Source: Melieria omissa
Lineage: Eukaryota; Arthropoda; Insecta; Diptera; Ulidiidae
DNA length: 64,000 bases
Assembly: GCA_963971225.1 (NCBI GenBank)
Contig: OZ020269.1
Location: 21,884,921 to 21,948,920 of the forward strand
Direction: 5' to 3'
A model generated the notes under the pieces. It did not search any database and was not told the DNA's origin. It saw only the letters and a program-made list of their open reading frames with translations. The position numbers and the translations under genes were made by a program. Within the stretch, counting starts at the first letter, position 1. The number at the start of each line of letters is the position of its first letter. This document shows, one piece after another, positions 57,549-64,000 of the stretch.

Positions 57549-60540
57549 CATGCTGTTGTGCAGTGTAATCAGTGCCCAAAACTTTGAAACTGATTCTAAA
57601 GAACGGAGGGCAAACGCAGAAATATTGAAAGTTGTTTCATCATTTTCCCCACAAGGCTAGCAGAGACTACTATTTGAATCTATTCCAATAAATTCCATGA
57701 CCTAATCAATCCCACATGGATTATATGCCATAATATGATCAGTTTGTACTGCCTAGTTATACAAGAAACCCATACGATCTGCCAGATATGAAAGACTGTA
57801 AGACCAAAAGGAGAACACCACTCAAACGTCCGAAAACAAGACAATTTTGTTTTGCTGGTATGGGAAAGTAAGAGGATTTGTTTTATTCAGCACATATTGA
57901 GGTATGAAAACAAATCTTTTATTGAAAAAGAAAATGACCAATCTCTGAAATCACCTTTTTTTAACTCCCTTACGAATGAGTGGATTTTTCATAAAGTATA
58001 AGACTTCGAAAACCATAAAAACATGATGATCTATAAACTATTTCCTATAGCTGTACGAAAAGGTTTTTCTTTAAAACAAATTTTGGTAAAATATTGCACT
58101 TTAAAAAAATTTTCTCGCCAAAAAACAAGCCTTTATTGAAAAATTACATTGAATAAAAATAACCTGCTTGTACTTCCTTAGCAAAAGTAATTGTGATGAT
58201 TTTGTCGACATTTTAAACGTTTGAATGATGAAAAAATGTTCAAGTTATCAGTTCACACTGGTTTCAAGAAAGACGCAGTTGGAGTTGCATAAATTTCTTA
58301 GATTTTTCTTGTAAGTAAAACTTTCTAAAGCAAATAATTTGTAATAGAACAATTTTATCAACAAAAAATTGCAGTCGGTTTGTTTTGTTTAGGCTCGTAA
58401 ACGTCGACTAGCATCGTTATCGAAACTTATAAAACGTAAAAATTTGTTGAACCTGTCGAAAGACAACTTTAAAAATTAGCAAAAACGGCACAATGTCTTA
58501 CAGTGCAAACAAAAAGTGAGAAATTTTCACACAATTTCTACTGTTCGCTATCGGACACATTGGACACCTGATTTGTCAAAAAATTTACAACAAATTTTTA
58601 AAGGGTGTTATTCCTAAAATACGATGGTCAGACTTTGTCTTTAATACAAACTGGATTAAGTTTTTATGACCCTGAATTATTATTTAAGACAAAAGAGAAA
58701 ATTGTTTTTCCTTAAATATGAATGGTGTTGGAAAGCTGGGTTCGAGTCTCGTTATTGGGCTATAATGGCAACTATGTATGTTAAGCTAGAAGAACTGTTA
58801 CAAAAATTATCCTGAGGATGAAACTAAGGAAATAGTTTTTTGAGTTTTCATATTTCAGTGACTTTTTCCATGTATGAAAGTTGCAGTTGCATAGTGTTAT
58901 GCACACTAACTTTTCGCTATCACTATTTGAGCATTGGGGGGAAAATGCACCTGTCCCTTGCGTTACTAATTGTTGTTTATTTTTTACTTTAATGATTTTG
59001 CTGAAATCATCATTTTATTTTTCAACATTCAACATTTCTATGCCAGCGGAAATCTTCATTAGGCGATATTGATGATGATTCTATGGGGACAAGTGAAAAA
59101 TAATACGCGTCATTGTCTGCCGGTAGAATAAACTTGCTGCCGGCATAAATATGGAGAGAAGCCAACATACTCGGAGGGACACACGGACGAGCGACAGAAG
59201 AAAGTGCAATGTGCAACAGCAACAGATTTCTATTATCTCCATTAATGAAAGAATTACAAACACTTTGCACAGACTGAATGCAGCATGACGAAATGATTTA
59301 GCAAGTCGCTGGCGCAATTCCAGGCACACAAAGCGTGCTGCGTAAGCAGTAGCAGCAACAACAACAATAACAGCAACAACAACAATAACAGCAGCCAAAG
59401 AACAACAGCGCGCCAAGAAAGATCTGCTGAAATTATATGTGAACAAACAGAGGCGGCTGTTGTTCGTGGGCAGGAGCGCATGAACCTGTCGCTCAAACGG
59501 TTAAATAAGAAGTCACACACACACACACATGGACACACTTGAAGCCAAACATCAGTCAAGGCATTCCGTTTAGCAGGCCCCATATCCGTCTAACCGCCAG
59601 TCTACCTGCACCTTACCTGAAGTGCTGATGGAACATTTGCTTAATGATAAAAGGATAAAACCCAAGGATGCAGCGAATGCGTGTGTAGTTGTATGTGTGT
59701 GTGTGGGTGTGTGCTCTGGACCAAAAACTGCTAAAATGCAACCAAACGTAAGAAACAAGTGCAAAGCAAAGAATTACAAACAAAAAACGAAATAAAGCAG
59801 CAAAAATATGCAGAAAGATATGAGAAAAGCAGAACAGCAGAAGACCAAAGAAAAATGTCTGTACACCAAGTAGAGCCCGAAGACGGCCGGCTGTGTTGGC
59901 GCGGGGGCGAAAAGGTGCTTTTGTTACTGTGTTATTGTTGTTGCTGTCGGTACTGCTTCTGCTGATTCTCGATAAGCCATGGTTGAGTGAATTTACGTTG
60001 AAGGCGTTGAAGCGTTAGAGCAAAGACATAATAAATGAGTTTGCAGCACGACGCGGACGGCAGACGGCCGTTGTGCAGTTTGAATTAAATTCTTGGCATT
60101 TTTCCTAGTTCGAAATGTCAGCATTTGATAGCTCAGATGAAAGGTGTTGGCACTAGCTGACATTTGTGGGTATGTGAGTAGATATTTTGAAAGCCACTCA
60201 ATGGAAAAGTGGTTTAAATTTTGGGTAACATTTTCAAGTGTTGACAGCGAACGTTTTTAACATGCTTAAAATTATTGTTGGTCACCTATTAAATAACATT
60301 AATGACGGTCTGTGAGGTAGGGAGAGGAATTGACAAATGACGAACGGAAATGTACAGAGTAATTTCGAAAAATGTCGTAATTTCTTATGCAGAAAGTGCA
60401 ATTCTAAGGTTTGAGTTTGGTAATAATTTTTTAGAATTTAGATGCAGTTTAGTTGAGGAGGCCGTTGTTTAGTGGTTAGTGTGAGGGTCGGGGTTAGAGG
60501 GGTTAATAAAAATTAAAATATAAAAGCCTAACATTCGTTT
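57549..60540. other. Probable Lachesin intron DNA
   Basis: No supported gene. CAA/CAG-type repeats at 59343-59392, CA runs at 59514-59528 and GT runs at 59690-59712. Confidence 0.5.
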
Positions 60541-60544
60541 GCCA

Positions 60545-60745
60545 GTTGATGAAAGAGTTTAGAATGTTCGTAAGCAAATGTTGGCGATGAAGCTCCGTCG
60601 AAAAAGTGTTCAACGGTGGAAGAACCAAGTTTAGAATGCCCTATCATCTCTTGGTGTGACCAACTGGAAAAGGCTGGAGAGAAGCTTAGTGGAATGTCGT
60701 GACGCGGAGACGAGTTGTTATTGTCAGTTAAGTAAATAAAAGCTA
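60545..60745 (+). pseudogene. RTE 3'-end fragment
   Basis: Plus-strand remnant that reads RRWKNQV then ALSSLGVTNWKRLERSL, parallel to the last 40 residues of the RTE at 2756 (RWKDQVEEALVSLGVTNWRR). It ends in a short AAGTAAAT-like tail. Stops are present and it is more diverged than the full copy. Confidence 0.75.
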
Positions 60746-60903
60746 GCCAATTTAAAACACAATACTTTTTATGATTTTGCAGACATACTTACCTTTTTTT
60801 GGACAAAGACTCAGTTCAAACGATACTAAACAAACAAGAAACTTTATTAGTTTGAGTAGACTGAGTGCGATTTTGGCAGCACTGCTAACTGAATGAACAT
60901 CTA

Positions 60904-61989
60904 ATAGGGGTACCGGTTAATTCATGCGGTTTTTTTTGCGGTTTCAGTATGTGTCATTTAATATGTGTCATTTAGCTGAAGCGTAAACAACAATACTTTT
61001 TTTTACTCTGAAAATGCCGAATTTTGTGCCGAATAAAGAGTTTTCGCGGGGAGTACTTCTTCATTACTTCAATGTAACGAAAAAGGCTGCCGAAAGTCAT
61101 CGTATTTTGGTGGAAGTGTATGGTGTGCATGCTCTACCTGAGCGTACATGCCAGAAGTTTAAAAGTCTTTAAAAGTGGCAATTTTAACTTGGAGGACGAT
61201 GAACGGCCCGGACAGCCAAAAAAGTTTGAAGATCACGAATTGGAGACATTGCTCGACCAAGATCCATCCCAAACGCAAGAAGAACTTGCAAAATCACTTG
61301 GCGTCGCTCAACAAACCATTTCCGATCGTCTAAAAGCAATGGGAATGATCCGGAAGGTAGGCCATTGGGTGCCGTATGAATTGAAGCCAAAAGACGTCGA
61401 ACGCCGATTTTTCACGTGTGAACAACTGCTTCAACGGCACAAAAGAAAAAGTTTTTTGCATCGAATTGTCACTGGCGATGAAAAGTGGGTCCATTACGAT
61501 AATCCAAAACGTCGAGCAACGTATGGATACCTCGGTCATGCATCATCATCGACGGCCGTTCAGAATATTCATAGCCTGAAGGTTAGGCTGTTTATTTGGT
61601 GGGACCAGCTGGGTGTGATCTATTATGAGCTGTTGCAACCGAATGAAACGATCACAGGGGAAGTCTACCGACGACATTTGATGCGTTTGAGCCGAGCACT
61701 GCGCGAAAAACGGCCGGAATATGAACAAAGGCTCGGAAAGGTAATTTTGCAACATAAAAATGCTCGGCCACATGTTGCACAGGTCGTCAAAACCTACCTT
61801 GAAACGCTCAAATGGGATGTCCTACCCCACCCGCCGTATAGTCCAGACCTTGCGCCATCCGATTACTATCTCTTCCGATCAATGCAACATGGCCTGGCTG
61901 ACCAGCACTTCTCCAATTATGAAGAAGTCAAAAATTGGATCGAATCGATAGCGGAAAAGCCGGCCGAATTTTTCAGAAAGAGGTCTTAA
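60904..61989 (+). mobile_element. mariner element, 3' end lost, dead transposase
   Basis: The left terminal region starts near TAGGGGTACCGGTTAATTCA (60904) and has a GCGGTTTTTTTTGCGGTTTC block. The transposase begins MPNFVPNKEFSRG at 61014; near 61160 a few codons are missing and the frame changes. The main frame then runs from about 61165 to 61989. The first catalytic Asp is present (VTGDEKWVHYDNP). The second is Lys (LQHKNARPH where LQHDNARPH is usual). The third is present (PYSPDLAPSD), with the usual 34 residues between positions two and three. The last ~30 residues (LPERWEKV...) and the right terminus are gone; tandem repeats begin there. Confidence 0.9.
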
Positions 61990-62505
61990 TCTTAGAGTAT
62001 TCTTAAGAATGTTGAACTATATCAACGAAGTACCCAAAGACGTTCATAACTTCAAGTGGAAGACACAATCAACCAAAAGGTCGCAAGATTCCAGAGTATA
62101 CGAAAATATTAAGACTTAATCTTAGTAGAATTGTCACATATTCTAAGCATTCTAGAACGTTGAACTGAATCAACAAAGTATCTGTGAAAGTAGAAGAGAC
62201 AATCAGCCAAAAGGTCGCAAGTTCCAGGGAATACGAAAAAATAAGTACTTAGTCTTAGTAGAATTGTTCCATATTCTCAAGACTTCTTTGGAACGTCGAA
62301 TTGTAGCAACGAAGTAACATAACGCCAAGTAGAATATGCAATCAACCAAAAGGTCAAAAGGTTCCAGGTTATGGGAAAAAATGACGACTTAATCTTAGTA
62401 GAATTGTTGCATATTCTAAACATTTTTTGGGATGTTAAACTGTATGGAAGTATCTATGAAAGTATCATAATCTTAAAAAAAAAAAGACAATCAAGATATC
62501 CAATA
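61985..62505. repeat. ~130-140-bp tandem repeat at mariner breakpoint
   Basis: About 3.8 diverged units begin CTTAATCTTAG at 61985, 62115, 62248 and 62388 (periods 130, 133, 140). Each also has GTTGAACTG-like, ATCAACCAAAAGGTC and TTCCAGG landmarks. The first unit starts exactly where the mariner coding sequence is cut. Confidence 0.85.
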
Positions 62506-64000
62506 AAAATTATAAACAAAATGGTGGACTTTCAAGTGTTAAGAAACAATCTAACATCCAATCTAACAATCAATACATTCCAATCACACTTCAGATTTTA
62601 TGGTATTGCATTAACAAACCCATAATAAAAAAGAAACATTCATATTTACCAACGGTCGTTTCGAACTTTGACGCAACCAATAGTGAAATTTTACTGCGTA
62701 CTCAAACAAATCCAGTCGTGTGAAATCATCAAGTCTCACTTTGCTCAAAGTTGAAATACGTTGGTTTCATAAAAAAAAAATGGAAGACGCTTTGTTTGGC
62801 AGTAATTTAGGGTTGACTTTCAATATGCGAAATGTGCAGCGAGCTAAAAATTAAACCAAAATTCAATAGTCGCATACTTGCACAGAAATAACCCCCAAAA
62901 AATGCCTGCAACCATATTCGTGTGTCCCGTGGCCGCACGTGTGCGCGCAATTCGCTGCAACCCTCAAAAATACATAGACGAGTCGGTGATCTATCACCAT
63001 ATGTGACTACGAATCGCTAGACAATCTATGAATTTCATTAGGGCGGGCGCCATTTTGCCGCACAGCAAAAGTCAACCCACCGGCAGCGGGCATTCGCCAA
63101 TCAAGAAGCGCCTGTCTGTCTGTGCGCTGACAAAAAACAACGCGAATTCGCTGTAATTTTGATGTTTCCGTGCTTGTTTCCTGTTTGCCTGGCGGCCATA
63201 TTCTGCTTTCTTTTCAATTTCCTGCAATTTTGCACGCTTCCTTGGCGCGCAAGCTGGCCCCAGTCGGAGTCAAGCCGCAGCCACAAACGAAACCAAAATT
63301 TCAACACAAAAAAATTAAATGGGTAATGGCAAAGACTGACGGCACAGAAGACATATCAGCACTTTGCCGTTAAAGTTGCAACAGAACAAACCACAAATGC
63401 AATGCTTATTTCGAATAGCAACAGAGCGAAATTCTCTCGGAACACCGCTGCACGGTGCAGTTTCGGTGCAGCGATGCATCAGGCTGAGGGAGGCGGCGGG
63501 CCAGCCGGGCGTTAATGATGATTGCATTGCGTTACGCGGCGTTGTGTGTTGGGTTCGCTGATGATGTGTGACTCATCATAATAAAACGCTCATTCTTCAG
63601 GCTTGGTGTCTACCGTTTGGGTGGATGACTGACTGGGTGGTGTGGTCTCCATGCATTGCGTTGCTTAATGATGCTTTGTTGTTTGTCTACACCCCTTGCT
63701 TGCCAGCCGCCCACCCACCCACCGGCATCAGAACACAAAAACCACACACGTTACGTTGCAGCATCGCAGTAGACAGAAAACACTTCACGCCCGCTTGCGT
63801 TGTGTTGCAGCCGCCGGCACTGTCGTATGTGCGACATCATTTTGCCACCCGCGCCCCCACCCACCCGCTGCCAGTAAATCCAATTAAAAATGTATTCGTC
63901 GTCGTTATGATTTCCGAACCGAAAGAATTTTCACTTTTTAAACTTTCCTCGATGCGGTGCATTTTTATACTCTCGTGCACATTCAATTTGACATTTCGCC
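62506..64000. other. Probable Lachesin intron DNA, no gene seen
   Basis: AT-rich to 62880, then moderate G+C to the right edge with CCCACCCACC runs (63708-63722). Could include regulatory DNA or an untranslated exon; I cannot support either. Confidence 0.5.

Noticed and set aside
60463..60510. GTTTAGTGGTTAGTG, tRNA A-box-like
   Set aside because: No B box at the proper distance and no cloverleaf; not called as tRNA or SINE.

Overview
The window reads as nuclear DNA of a higher fly (Brachycera). A tephritid-type fruit fly is my best guess, but the species cannot be fixed from sequence alone. The grounds are short phase-consistent GT-AG introns, very AT-rich spacers, mariner, piggyBac, RTE and LOA-type transposons, and a gene block that matches the Drosophila l(2)not / l(2)tid / l(2)dtl neighbourhood.

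Layout. (1) 1-30.7 kb has no host gene I can support. It is filled with mobile and repeated DNA: a pogo-like MITE, an RTE retrotransposon with a 13-bp target duplication, an internally deleted mariner, a 1.43-kb GATTT pentanucleotide array, three copies of a tRNA-derived SINE, a piggyBac that sits inside an ~84-bp minisatellite and itself carries a non-LTR insertion, several TTAA-flanked MITEs, and a 140-bp minisatellite interrupted by a SINE. (2) 30.8-41.6 kb is the gene-dense core. ALG3 (l(2)not; + strand, 2 exons) holds the mitochondrial DnaJ gene Tid (- strand) inside its intron. The Cdt2 orthologue l(2)dtl (- strand, 4 exons) converges on ALG3. A HAUS5/dgt5-like augmin subunit (+ strand, 8 exons) is divergent from dtl. 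I resolved all exon boundaries by phase-consistent GT-AG junctions. (3) 41.6-44.3 kb holds an A-rich repeat and the last coding exon of Lachesin (- strand). (4) 44.3-64 kb is probably a large Lachesin intron and contains a DD37E-type Tc1 element, more TTAA MITEs, a long fold-back inverted repeat split by a LOA-type LINE and a second LINE fragment, an RTE fragment, and a catalytically damaged mariner followed by ~130-bp tandem repeats.

How the genes work together. ALG3 acts in ER N-glycan assembly and Tid in mitochondrial protein folding; the link between them is positional. dtl (substrate receptor of the CRL4 ligase, S phase) and the augmin subunit (spindle microtubule branching) share a 0.77-kb divergent promoter region, and dtl intron 1 carries two consensus E2F sites. 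The least expected pattern is that five TTAA-flanked elements, one full piggyBac and four MITEs, all begin with CCC and all place a different 16-21-bp near-palindrome 14-17 nt inside one end.
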